Source of the DNA: Apostichopus japonicus
Lineage: Eukaryota; Echinodermata; Holothuroidea; Aspidochirotida; Stichopodidae
Direction of reading: 5' to 3'
DNA: 64,000 bases
NCBI RefSeq assembly: GCF_037975245.1
Contig: NC_092571.1
Span: 15,743,917 to 15,807,916, forward strand
Shown: in pieces, positions 25,801 through 38,062 of the stretch
How the letters are laid out: every line of letters starts with the position of its first letter
Numbering within the stretch: position 1 is the stretch's first letter
Notes under the pieces: generated by a model
What the model was told of the DNA's origin: nothing
Seen by the model: the letters and a program-made list of their open reading frames with translations, nothing else
The model's database searches: none
Position numbers and translations under genes: made by a program

Positions 25801-28800
25801 AATTTCATATTTTTCTATCAGATAAAGGTTAGGAACTGTTTGTATTGTTCCAGTGATTTAAAGCATGATATGGAAGGACATGTATATAGTGGTATTATAG
25901 CATTGGGCGTTGTCCCACCTGGTTGTATAAATCCACCCATATTACCTGATTTGGGATTAACATGCGCGTTGACAGTCCTGACGCGAGTTCCGGAGTCATA
26001 TGTGAATTTATAAGTACCGAACCGTCTGGCTGGAAGCCGCCTCGGTCGGTCGATGCTTAAATGATAACCGTACGGACTACCGTCTATTGTTAACGGATTC
26101 ACACTGACCGGTAGTTGCAGTCGTCGGTCGTTTTTACTTAGCTGTAACTGCCAAGAGGGTTCGGTGTTCACTGCGTAAAACTGTAAGGTCTGATAACCCT
26201 TCTTACGCAATCTTGGCTGATTGATCACTGTCACAAAATCCACAAAATCTGGAAATTAAATTAAATATATTAATAAATCAACAAATTCACAAACAAGTAA
26301 ACAAAGCTAACGCATTTTAATAATTTTATTTATTTAAAACCCAGTTTGAAATTTATGTTTTAATTTTCATTATTTCTGTAGCGATTGTGGGTAGAATATA
26401 GTAACAGATTCTTTTGTCTCATTCATTTCCTAATGTAAAAGGTCGAGATTGTGAGAAAATAACGCGAAATGCAGCTTAATAAAAGATACTGCATGAGAAG
26501 TTGAAAGAGTACTATTTGGCTGACAGGAGAGGGGGTGGGTGTAGGGGAGTGGGAGCGGGGAGGGGAGGGGGAGGGAGGGGAGGGGAGGGAGGACTGAGGG
26601 CACTAACGTTTATGGACATGGAATATTTGGCGTTGAAGAGGTACCTCACAATGTTAGCTCAGTTCTTCGTGATAAAATGGATCTCAGTGAATTCTTGACC
26701 ACAAATTCTAGTTTTGCAATGTTTTCAACAAATGAGTAATTTTTTATGTACACGTTTTCTTAATTTTCAAGAACATGGCACTTTTTTTATTTTTTTATGG
26801 ATAAAAGTTTAAAAATGGGGTGGGGGTGGGGTGGACGTGCTGTGCCTCCCTTTACCTACCATCATCATAAATTAACACCGTCGATGAGGCCTGGACTGAG
26901 CTAACCTCTGTCCTGACGGCTCCAGTAAAATCATTCATATTGACACGAAAACTTTCAACGGATTCTTCAACTTGCATTCCGGTCCCATCGGTGTTTGCCA
27001 AAATGGTGATGGTTTGCACCACGGTGGTTGTAGCTATACCGCTAACACTGGCTGTGACACTTATCGTGTTAATTTGCGTATAATCACCCAAATGAATAGC
27101 TGTGTCCAGAGTCGATTCTTGAGGATAAATGAGATCTAATTGAAGGAAAAAGTAGATCACAAAATATATACATATTTATAATAAGGGAAATATGAGTGGC
27201 TTTCAGACAATCTTTTCAAGAAGAACGAAATAAAAATAGGATTTTACTCTGAATAACTTAAGAATTGGGATGGAAAATTTGGACTTTTGAGGGTTTTCTG
27301 GGGATAACCAATCGCAGTTTACAAGTTTAAACTATGAACGATTTACGGCGGCGAATATTTGAAATGTAGATCGCACCTACACCCCTCCCCTTTCCCTACC
27401 CAATCGCATCCTCTCTTTCCCTTTCCCTTCCATCCTCTTACGTGCTTCCCCTCCTCTTCATCTTATGTGCTCTTCCTCTTATGTACCCCCCCCCCCCCCT
27501 TGTATCCAACGAGGAATAGCAAGACTCTTTTGATTCGAACTGTTGATAGATCGAAATATTCTCAAATGTAAATAAGTACACCTTTATGAGGAATTGAAAC
27601 ATAGCATGTATAACTTACTGATTGTGCCTGTATCTTCGATGGGTGTTGGCATTCCATCGCCGTCAATGAATGCTACCGTTAGAGAAACCGTAGTAGCTAC
27701 GTCTCCTTCGTTTACTTTGTAAATACTTCTGTCAAAGACAGCTTGTACTAATCCCGCATCTGAAAAAAATTGAATGGATTTATTAAACATGGCGAACGTG
27801 GTGATAATATAATCATAGCTGACTGGTGACCAGTATAAAAGGCCCAAATTTTAGCGCGCTAAAATTGCTAAAACCTTTCGCAGGCTTTTATACCAGAGAG
27901 TAATATCCATATGTTGAGAAGTACAGTGATATATCTCCATGAGGAAAATGCGTTTATAAAGTTGGCAGATTGAGAATTAGTGACCATTACTTAGCTATCT
28001 AGCATATTTAGGATCAAGACTGCATGATAACCTTTAAAGCGTTACATGTGTTTCTGCGAAAGAAATGTAAAGTCACGTGATTTAACGCACGTCACGTCTT
28101 GTCAAGTGACGTCATGACATGCTGATGATACATATGTCATGTAATGCATGTCTCATACATACATATATGTCGGACAAGTTGCTGCTAAGACTACAAGGAC
28201 CTACTGTATGACGTCATTCCATTCAGTATGACAAAACCTAACAACTGAATATTCAATTTACTCCACATCATCTGAAGGAAACAAAAGTAAGACAGGCCTG
28301 TGTGGGGGGGGGGGGGCGGGGGGAGGGTTGGGAGAGGCAACAGTCAAGACAAGTTTCAGTGGTGTTGAAATTACCAGCTGAAACGGTATCATGACTGCGT
28401 GAAAATCATCAATCAGAAGAATGTTGTCGGCGGTGATCCCCCTCCCCCACCCTGTCCCGTGTCGAGGGCCTGAAGAAGACATGTTGGGTAATAAATAGGC
28501 AGACAGGTCCTCCTTTGTATAAGGTGGCAAGGTTACTTAACTTACCGGCAGGTTCGTCAATTATTTGAACAGTAGCGCTAACTCCAGGTGTTATGGCAGG
28601 TTGACCAATCACGGACGCCACAGAAACGACTACCAGTTCGGGACCACCGGGTTCAGTGAGGGCGTCATTAATAATTGGGATATCCACCGTGCACGTGTCT
28701 GTATTAAATGTTATAGTACAGCTGAAGGTTCCCAACGAGGCAAAGTCAAACCCATCCACGGCGGTTGTAGATGGCTCAAGCTGAAAGGCTGTAGTTAAGT

Positions 28801-31800
28801 AAAATGTGCGAAGGGAAATGATCTCTCTTTTTTTCTTTTTCTTTTTTAAAAAGGGAGTGATTGATAACAAAAACGGTTGTCAGAGCGTTCCCAGCTCCTG
28901 CTACCAAGTATGATTATAGATGAAGGTGATTACATTAGGCTACTCAACATAGATTTAAAATTTTCAATGTACGAAAGATTTAAAGTAATACAGTTAGGAA
29001 CGTACTGTAGTAACTCATGAAATACTGCTATGACATTTTGAATATATTACGCATATTTTTAGTATAGTGATATACTTAAATAGTAGAAACTTTTCGTATG
29101 ACATTGATAACATAGCGTACCCAAATAAACTCTAAACTTAATTCAAATTGTAAAGATGCTTGTGGCAAAAAAAAAACCTCTAAGAAAGATCACAAGTATA
29201 TTAATCCAGATTGGGAGATAAATTGACTTAGAACATGAAAGAAGATTGTATTATCAATGTTATCAAAATGGCAGTTTTACCGTAAGTAGTCAATATATTT
29301 TAATGAGCTATTTCCTTACTGATAATGGCGGACTCCAGAACTGGAACGTCGGTCATAGCTTGTAGAGTGAACACTGTATTAACACCTTCCGTGACGGTAC
29401 CTGTAATCACCTGGACTTCAACATTTACGGCTGAGGGGGGAATTAGATAAGAATGAACAAAATGGATCATTTACCCAAATCGATTTGAGATATACGCTGC
29501 TCCACTTGATATTTTCTGAAAAGATGGCAGAGGCACTAGTAGCAATGAAAGGCCATTGTCAATGTGATCACCTCCCTCCCCACCCCTCTCCTCCCTCTCG
29601 GTGTTCAGGGTTTATTCGAAACCAGATTCAGCAACTATAACTGTTGAATGTACGTTCATTCATACTTAATAAAGATTCCTAAATCCTATTGGTCCATTCA
29701 GGTCAGCTGACCGTGGTTAATCCTGTGAGTAACGCACGGTAAAATTACGGGGCATCACTTTAATAAATCTTTGGTTATATGTAACCAAAAATGTTTTGTT
29801 TGATGATTTTTTCCCCCACACAAATGGTAGTGTATGAATGAACGGGGTTAATCAACGGTCTAGCGTGCGCTACTCACATGATTAATGCACTCCGGGTGTT
29901 AATGCTATCGCTGGATGCACTCGGGCTCCGCCCTCGTGCATCGCTTGCATTATCCCCCGATCGTGCATTAATCCTGTGAGTAACGCACGCTAGACCGTTG
30001 ATTAACCCCTTATTTATATCAATATATAAAAATGATATCGTTGCGACAGGAAATAGAGGAGGCTCCAGTCGTGACACATACGTCACCGTGTGACTCCTGC
30101 AACGTTGTTTGGTCTTCAAAATATGTAACCTATATATTCGTTCCGGGTCTTTATTGCAGATATCAAAGAGAGAAGAGTAAATATTGACAATCCTGTTCCT
30201 CCTCGCCCCCTCCCTCCCTCCCTCCCTCCCTCCCTCCCTCCCTCCCTCCCTCCCTCCCTCCCTCCCTCCCTCCCTCCCTCCCTCCCTCCCTCCCTCCCTC
30301 CCTCCCTCCCTCCCTCCCTCCCTCCCTCCCTCCCTCCCTCCCTCCCTCCCTCCCTCCCTCCCTCCCTCCCTCCCTCCCTCCCTCCCTCCCTCCCTCCCTC
30401 CCTCCCTCCCTCCCTCCCTCCCTCCCTCCCTCCCTCCCTCCCTCCCTCCCTCCCTCCCTCCCTCCCTCCCTCCCTCCCTCCCTCCCTCCCTCCCTCCCTC
30501 CCTCCCTCCCTCCCTCCCTCCCTCCCTCCCTCCCTCCCTCCCTCCCTCCCTCCCTCCCTCCCTCCCTCCCTCCCTCCCTCCCTCCCTCCCTCCCTCCCTC
30601 CCTCCCTCCCTCCCTCCCTCCCTCCCTCCCTCCCTCCCTCCCTCCCTCCCTCCCTCCCTCCCTCCCTCCCTCCCTCCCTCCCTCCCTCCCTCCCTCCCTC
30701 CCTCCCTCCCTCCCTCCCTCCCTCCCTCCCTCCCTCCCTCCCTCCCTCCCTCCCTCCCTCCCTCCCTCCCTCCCTCCCTCCCTCCCTCCCTCCCTCCCTC
30801 CCTCCCTCCCTCCCTCCCTCCCTCCCTCCCTCCCTCCCTCCCTCCCTCCCTCCCTCCCTCCCTCCCTCCCTCCCTCCCTCCCTCCCTCCCTCCCTCCCTC
30901 CCACTCACTGCCTCTCGTAGTGCCCTGTAAGTGATGGAAGCTATAATTATTGCTCTAATGACGTCACATACCTTCGTCACATTCTGCTCCTTGGTAACCT
31001 TGGTTACAGACACATGTCTTCACACAAACTCCACCATTCACACAGGGAGTTGGACAGGCTGAAAATGGCATGAAAGAAATTGTGCTTATTAACGTCTGTA
31101 TAAGATTATATATAGAGAACGACTCGCAATGTGAACAAAATGATTTCAAATATCACTTAAATTGCTCAAATATAAAACTATATATATAGGCATGACAAAT
31201 GATAATTAATGTGCTTCTTACCGGGATCAATCACTCTAACTTCAAACAAAACTCCTCTGCCAACAGTACCGTCGGTTGTCATGGGAACGAACTCCACCTT
31301 CATTCGATCATCGGCTCCTAATATCAGTGCATTGATTACATCAAAATTCATCATCGCTCCGCCTGAACTGTATGGTATATTCGTAGCCGATTCGTCCCCG
31401 GTAAATCGAAAGATTCTACCGTTAGATCCCCTTTGAAGAAACTGAAACCGATCTCGGTCACCGTCGACATCGAAATCGCGGATAATTAGGTATAATTCAC
31501 TACCGGTTGGAGCTGTGAACAACCAGTGGCATTCTGCATTGTCGTCGTAAACACCAGGTGCATAGTAACCACCGGTGGCAGCCAGCTGATACGAACCTGC
31601 TTCGGTGTAAGAGAGGAATAGTTCGTGCGCGTTTGCGTTGTCAGGGTTACACGTCGTATCGGCCGTTAAAGCGTTGATATCTACAAATCCATCCGCGGTT
31701 GCTATGGATAAAGTATAAGAATATACTTAAAAAATTGTTATCGTTTAGGCTTGCTTCCATATCATTGGCTCATGTCGACGTATTAATCATTGAAACCTCC

Positions 31801-34800
31801 AACACCTTGAGCTCATTCAAAATAAATGAGATTGTACTTACAGGCAAACAATCACAATTTATAAGGTTCGAGTTAAAGATAAGCATGACTTTCAGCTATT
31901 CTAATATACGAGCTTTTTTCAACTTGAAAGTGAGTCAAAGTGATAAGGCTGAGTGACGCCACCACCCACCCACCTTGGTCGAGAAGCTTCTTTCACCGAG
32001 TGCGTAAGCATTGTAGATTTTTTTTAACCTCACTCTTTTCTAAAACTCAACTCACCCACTCTAACAATTAAAACGACTTTAATCACGACATTAACCGCCA
32101 TAAACAATGAAAACTGGAATCTGCCAAATAGGTCTATACTGAAATACAAGCTATGCAGACGACACAGCTGTGTCGGCATGCTATGGTAATCTTACCCACA
32201 GCACAGGACGCAGTCGGATTGACCAAAGTAGTGGGACAGTCACATGTAGCACTGATGACGCCGTTGTCATTACAAACTACTGTGTCAACTGCAACTGGGA
32301 GTTCATAAAATGTATATATTATAATTGCAATTCAAGATGGCTGTAATTCTATATTGCAAATATGAAGAAATAAACCTTGTTTGTATAATATTTGTGCATA
32401 CCGATAGATTTGATAACTTATTCCTCGTTTTCGGTTAAAAATTTACTTGAATCTTACCGTCAATGATATAAATTACTTTCAAAATGATTGATTTTCATAT
32501 TCCGTGAAGAAGGTTGGATTTACCAAATATAATAATGATGATGAAAATGTAGGCGAACTCTTCGCTTGTCTCAGTAAAGATGTCAACACGCGCACGCGCA
32601 GTAGAAAAATGAAACCGCTCATATTTCACTATGTTCGTTCGGAAGCAATCTTGAGTGAATCTGTTGGGACGTGCAATATAAGGTTGTATGGTTCTGATAT
32701 GAATGGATTGATACTTAAAAACGAAGGCAGGGATCAAAGACAAGAGAAAAACACCTACATTGGTCTACTCTTACGTTTTCCTTGCCTGTAATTCACCTGC
32801 TGTGAATATCGGATAAAAATCATAAGGCTGCGGCCCTGCCATTAGATAGTTTTGAAGTTACTGAATAATATAAATTGTCTTTGATTCATGCTTTCGTTAT
32901 TCCTTTAACTACAGCATTTAACCAACCGAATATATGATAACGTAATGTATATAATTTCACCGAAATAGAACATAAACACCTCTCGCCAATCGCGAAATTG
33001 TTATACTCTGTATCAGTACATCATAAATACCTGTGTATGAGAATTTGATCATGACGCCCTTTTGATGCACAGTCGGGTTATTTGCCCACACTACTTGGAT
33101 GGACGTAGTCCGTGAGTCGAAATCAGCGGGCGAAGATGTCTTCCTACGAGGAGACAAGAGTCGCAGCAGCTTTATTGCCGCAGGATCCGAGGTATCGTAG
33201 ATGTACAAGAAATCCTCGAGGCTCTGTTGTTCTACATCAGCGTAATGAACGTAAACGGCAGAATCGGCAGGACTGGTGACGTCACTGACACATTCTTCAT
33301 TGCTCGTATCGACGTTTGGGAAATTTCTCGTTGCATAAACTGCGATCGGATAAGCGGCCGACAGCACGAAAGATGAAGGGCCGGTAAAATCGTTGCAAAT
33401 ATCTGCGATATGAATAATAAATTACCTCATGAATATACATCTATTAATTCGTTGCACCCTTTGATCACATTGAGACATCATGTTAAATCCATTGGTGAGT
33501 GCCTTACCATGAACAAAGAACAGTTTCTCTCATAAATCCTTCACATGAATAATATCAAGCGAAAGTATGGATAATTGGATGATTTGGCTTTAAACTAATC
33601 AAAAACCTATCAAGCAGTCCCGTAGACAGGCCGTTCACCGAGGAACCGTAGTCTCCCCTGCAAAGACTACTGTCCCTCTCCCCCCCCCCCCCCACCTTCC
33701 CTCCGCCTTTTTTTTAACCATAATAACGTGTAAAACAACTTTACAAGGTACAGGATCAAGCAATGTTAATATGTTGGTGCCCCTCTTAAATTACCCCTGC
33801 CTACCCAGTCCCAACCCCCTCCCATCCCTCTTCAAAATGCGGATGCAGATGATATTAATGAGGGGATGTGTACAGTATATAAAATAAAATTAAAAAGAAA
33901 GTACCTCTTTCTGATCTATACATGAATCTATGTCTTTTACATCTTTATTTTTAACCAGTATTGGTTATTGAAGGAAAAACACTGTCCTTGTCGCACTATC
34001 AGTTCACGCCTCTACCAGAATTTGAACCGCGGCCTTCTCAATCACATTACCACATGAAAGAGAGAGGACCATGCCTCCAATGTTTGATCCACTCTCCGCC
34101 TCCTTCCAGTCCTGATAAGAGGGCATGTGTGTGTGTGGCGGTGGTAGGGGGGGGGGGTGATCGGGGTCAACCATAGGGGACCCGGGGAAATATGCGATAC
34201 AAAATAATGTATTCTAATTTCCGAGGCAACCTTAGAAAGTTGGCCCGGTGGCATGATTGTCCCCCGGGGCTCGACAGGGATCTCGGCGTCGCGGTCCCCA
34301 CCCCTCCCCTCGTCACGTGACATGTACAAGTGACAAGCAACCTCTTAGAATAAATCAAAGTCATTTTCATACTCACCACTTCTCGCAATTAACACCTCCA
34401 GATGAAATCCAGTGGCGGTTGTTGAACCCGCCGCAGAAGTAAACCGGATCACTACTGAAGCTGCTTCCGCTGCAATTAATTTAGTTCTCGGATCAGGGTA
34501 CGACGTCATAAAGTCTGCAGAATTTCCTATGAAGGCTTGAGTTGGGACTCCACCTGTCACAAATTCTACCTCCAAGGAGTCGGCGGTCTCAGATTCAAAA
34601 TCGATAAAGTCGACACCGAGTGTATACATTCCACCGGGGTTGGTAACCGTTATAGTCCATTCGCAATTGGATGGTAGTGTTGAACCGTAAATACCGGGAT
34701 AGTTCGGTGACTTAATGTCAACTTCTTGGCAGGCCATGTTAGAAGCATAGTTAGTTAAATCCATCGTTATGACAGGATCTGTACCGGAATTACAAGGGTC

Positions 34801-36319
34801 TGCGGACATGTCCACTGGACCTAAAGGAATATATATATATATATATATATATCATAAAACATGACACAAAAATAGCGCGCAAAACGTTTCAAACTCCACA
34901 CTGAAAACAAGATATTTATAACGGTGCGATGTAGCCGTAGTTTAGCATAACTAACACATTTTGAAAACCTATGCGCACTTTGCCGTCTGTTTCATAAACT
35001 CTCGACAACACAGTTTAACCCCAATGTTACAAAAGCCAAGTAGCAACAATGACGTGCCAAGAACTTCAAAGGTGGATGATGGCGCCGGTGGGTCGGGAGG
35101 GGGGAGGGGGCAATTTCAAATTCCCGGACTGATTCTCGATATGGGGATGAACCGTATGGTCGGGCTGTAGGCGGATCAAAAATGTTAAGAACGCGGGATA
35201 TGGCAATTTGGTCTTTTAATGGGACTCCACGAAGGAGGAAGATTTCCCACCGACAGATACTTTCAAAATGTAGACGTCAAATGGTACATACTAGTGGTAT
35301 ATGTATAGATTATATTTTGTGCGAATAAATATTTTTTTAAATTTGAAAAAAAGTGCCCCGACTGAACGATTAGCTCCGGCTGATGAAGGTGGGGGGGGGG
35401 GGCATTGTTGCTCCAAGTCGACGCCATAGACGCGGTACAGTAACACCATGTATAATGTTCAGATTATCATGTAGGCTATAATTAATTTAAGCTATGAATA
35501 TACATAACATGTCAACGTGTCTTCATGACGTTGCACAAAGTATCCGGTTATACATCGTAAAATTGAAAGAAATATAACTAAAACCAAAACTATATGTGTA
35601 TTTTTAAAATATAATTTTTCGATGGTTATACTGATGCACAGGTAAAAAGAAAGAAGGAATTTTCAATCTATAAATTTACAAGAAGCAACATATAACATAA
35701 ACCGTACGTATCATACAATTATCATTGCAGTGACGGTTAACTCGGGGCCCGGGCCAAGGGTTAGATGCGGGCCCCCATATGAAATGAGCAACAATTTGCT
35801 GGAAGCCAGGGTTATGGAGATGTATACAGTTTAATTAATCCAATGATAGCCAATTATTTACCTCTTCAACGTTAGAACAATTCATACGGCAAGAAGTTTT
35901 CTCACCATTATTTAGAAAGAAAAACGGGGAGATATTAGAACAGGTCGAAGTTTGATTATTTTTTAATGGTATAGATATATTTTTATACATACATAACACA
36001 AGTATTATTTTAACATAACTGGCTGCACTAGCGCAATGCGATCTTCTTAATGGAATTCAGACTGTCACTTTTAACCGTATAGTAGTGTTCTGTGTGCACC
36101 GTTTTTCTCCCTAAGACTCAGAGCCTCTATGGCTCCGGTGGCCCAGGGATTCACCCCTCTTAAAATTATCTCTTATGCCTGTGTCGTAATTTACTCTCAA
36201 CATCAGATATATATGGTATAAACTAGCAAAGCAAAATAAAACAATATAAAAACGGTAAAATTTAGATATGCCCACCTTCAAATAATTTGCCAACGGTTAT
36301 TGTACAACTATCAATGTAA

Positions 36320-36352
<33 letters not shown>

Positions 36353-36597
36353 AATAACTACAAAGTTTATTTAAAGTAAAAAGTATGGAAAAATATATAT
36401 CAAGGAAACTGACACACGTGATTGCCTCATTTTATCTGAATTAAATTCAAAAGGATAAATTTTTACTTCATCCAAATTCTACCGATTTGCGATGGTTGCC
36501 TTCAACAAACGATGAAATATTTGTACTTACATTGAGATTTGACCAAGATAACACGAAAGAAGAGAATTAATATAACTCTATGGTTCAAAATACCCAT
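19841..36597 (-). CDS. Secreted CUB-EGF-Calx-beta-EGF mosaic protein, about 1118 aa
   Basis: Fifteen exons join in frame: 36531-36597, 34377-34820, 33031-33402, 32196-32288, 31222-31701, 30972-31058, 29320-29430, 28546-28788, 27619-27759, 26860-27135, 25946-26248, 24889-25161, 22343-22483, 21121-21294 and 19841-19992. Residues 1-22 are a signal peptide (MGILNHRVILILFFRVILVK then SQ). Domains in order: CUB (23-170; SPNYPGIYGSTLPSNCEW), CUB-like (171-294), a Cys-rich linker (295-325), CUB (326-485), EGF (486-514, six Cys; PCVNGGVC), two Calx-beta repeats each split over two exons (515-632 and 633-771), two Cys-free modules that may be Ig-like (772-963; IRWKRNGK, GTYKFTY), and three EGF-like Cys-rich modules (964-1118). 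The protein ends CQIPLFFNT, with no membrane helix or kinase. All internal exons are multiples of three and phase 1-1, the signature of exon shuffling. A role as an extracellular or matrix protein is inferred. The donor of exon 24889-25161 (GTTCGC) is weak. A candidate AATAAA lies about 10 bp after the stop (19826-19831). Confidence 0.85.
20200..20576. mobile_element. hAT-type non-autonomous element (377 bp) with 8-bp target duplication
   Basis: The ends read CAGGGGTGGGCAACC and GGTTGCCCACCCTAG, inverted copies of each other. They are flanked by CTCTAGAT at 20192-20199 and again at 20577-20584. The 'CAGGGGTGGGCAACC' end and an 8-bp duplication are hallmarks of the hAT superfamily. No transposase frame is present. 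It lies in the last intron of the CUB/Calx-beta gene. Confidence 0.88.
24229..24936. repeat. Tandem segmental duplication of about 354 bp that copies the 3' end of an exon
   Basis: The sequence from TTGCCTCAGAATGTTGACGT (about 24230) recurs at about 24584, with the following G-tract, the ATCCCTCAG(A/G)CATAGGAATC block and the AT-rich tail. The right copy runs into exon 24889-25161 of the CUB gene. The left copy ends with about 55 bp of the same exon 3' end and its donor (about 24525-24577). Only the right copy joins a full exon. Confidence 0.8.
25728..25923. mobile_element. Small MITE-like element, copy 1
   Basis: About 195 bp with inverted ends CCCGGTGGGACAATTT and TTGTCCCACCTGG. The interior shares CAGTATGAAT, TTTCTATCAGAT, GAACTGTTTGTA and the GCATTGGGC-type end with 50064-50266. 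It lies in the intron directly beside exon 25946-26248 of the CUB gene. Confidence 0.6.
29844..30009. mobile_element. Foldback element (166 bp) with near-perfect inverted arms of about 47 bp
   Basis: The left arm starts GGGGTTAATCAACGGTCTAG and the right arm ends with its complement at 30009. A GGGCTCCGCCC-type loop lies between the arms. A partial arm (GTTAATCCTGTGAGTAACGC) also occurs near 29714. No target duplication was seen. It is in the CUB-gene intron, about 200 bp from the (CCCT)n tract. Confidence 0.75.
30206..30902. repeat. Pure (CCCT)n / (AGGG)n microsatellite, about 174 units
   Basis: An apparently uninterrupted TCCC tetranucleotide run of nearly 700 bp, polypyrimidine on the + strand. 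In the sense direction of the CUB gene it reads (GGGA)n inside the intron between exons 30972-31058 and 29320-29430. Several long translated frames (Ser-Leu-Pro-Pro or Gly-Gly-Arg-Glu repeats) come only from this tract and are not genes. The true length may differ from the assembly. Confidence 0.97.
34829..34851. repeat. (TA)n microsatellite
   Basis: A pure TA run of about 22 bp just upstream (in gene sense) of the first CUB exon acceptor. Confidence 0.85.
36320..36350. repeat. (TA)n microsatellite
   Basis: A pure TA run of about 30 bp in the first intron of the CUB gene. Confidence 0.9.
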
Positions 36598-36782
36598 AAT
36601 GCAGCTGTTCCAACTTAATAAACCTCTCAATTTAAGAAATGAAATTGAAAATAAAGCAAATTCTTCAACATTTGCTTTTAGTAGTTGTCCCATAAAGTGT
36701 TGGGCGATTCTGTAACCCCTGTTCAATGAAAGCATGCATAGCAATACCTTTATTGTTACTTTCTTCTATCCTTATATGTACA

Positions 36783-36786
<4 letters not shown>

Positions 36787-36846
<60 letters not shown>
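36787..36846. repeat. (TA)n microsatellite upstream of the CUB/Calx-beta gene
   Basis: A pure TA run of about 60 bp, roughly 190 bp upstream of the start codon at 36597, in the likely 5' region. Confidence 0.95.
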
Positions 36847-36849
<3 letters not shown>

Positions 36850-38000
36850 GAGGAGAAAACTGAATAGCGCACTACACCGTGACACCCAAATCGAAGCAAT
36901 CTCATTAGCGACCAAGGTTATATAAACATAAAATCAAAGTTGTCTTTAACTTTATTCTTCGGTAACAAATAGTGACGAGTAGCCTTTGGGCGAACAAAAC
37001 TTCACACTTCTTACGACGACAGTTTTCCTAAGTGAAACAAAACCATTCTGACCTTTTCTATTAGCCACGGTGTGGAGCAGCCACAAAGCAAAACGATATG
37101 GATTTGACACTGACTTACTTCATTAGATATATAATTTATAAGGGGTATATATAGGACATCTTTATCTTATACCCCACCCATACACCTGCATGTACAATGA
37201 GTTCAAGTATAGAGCGAAAATAATATATTCGTGCATGCTAATAAATAATTATATGCGTTATTGTATATTCATCGTTCCGGTCGTTTGAGCTTTTTCGTGA
37301 CCCGAGGTCAATTCGCAGCGAATGGTGTAGAATGAAATAATCGACTTGTACACACATATCTCAACGTTCAACTATACATATGAACCTAGATATTAGTCGA
37401 ATCAGTATGATTTTCCAACTATAACGATAAACCTACGCTCTTAGAACGCATAAGAAAGTGAGAAAACATACGCATAAGCTGCTAGGCCTATAAAATCCAT
37501 GAATTAACGGGACACAATGACCGGTAGGCTACAGTATATTGCAGCGTGAACGAGTTACGCTTAGGATACGACGATTTCGCGAGAGTTGATCAGTTTGTAT
37601 TGTAATGGAAGCCCATGGGAGCACATTATGCACACGGCATAAAGGAAAGCGATAACTTGCTGAGCGAAGTTTTCATGTATATATACACACGTGCAATTTC
37701 ACTTCACAATATACACATTCATGTAGTTAGTGTTTCCACTCCAGCCACATGACGTAATGCAAATTTTACAGGAAGTGACGTACGTGCGACGGATCAAATA
37801 GGGAATCCTACCGTGTATCTTATATACTTAGGACAGTGAAATGCGTCGCTTAGTATATTGTTTATGCAAATCAATGTCATTCACTAAAGTCATGTCTTGT
37901 ACTGCAAGGGGTATCATCTGATTTGTGCGAGAAACACATAATGGACTCTTTTTATCAAAGGTTACAATATTCATATTAGCCACATCACTATCCTACCGCT

Positions 38001-38001
38001 G

Positions 38002-38060
<59 letters not shown>
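38001..38060. repeat. (TA)n microsatellite
   Basis: A pure TA run of about 60 bp in the intergenic region. The wider stretch 36600-40100 shows no gene I can support. Confidence 0.95.

Positions 38061-38062
<2 letters not shown>

Noticed and set aside
29874-31013. Long reading frames of Gly-Gly-Arg-Glu or Ser-Leu-Pro-Pro repeats on both strands
   Set aside because: They are the translation of the (CCCT)n microsatellite. They exist on both strands and continue into non-coding flanks.
33961-34170. Possible second tRNA-derived SINE on the minus strand
   Set aside because: There is a B-box-like GGTTCAAATTC but no convincing A box or acceptor pairing.
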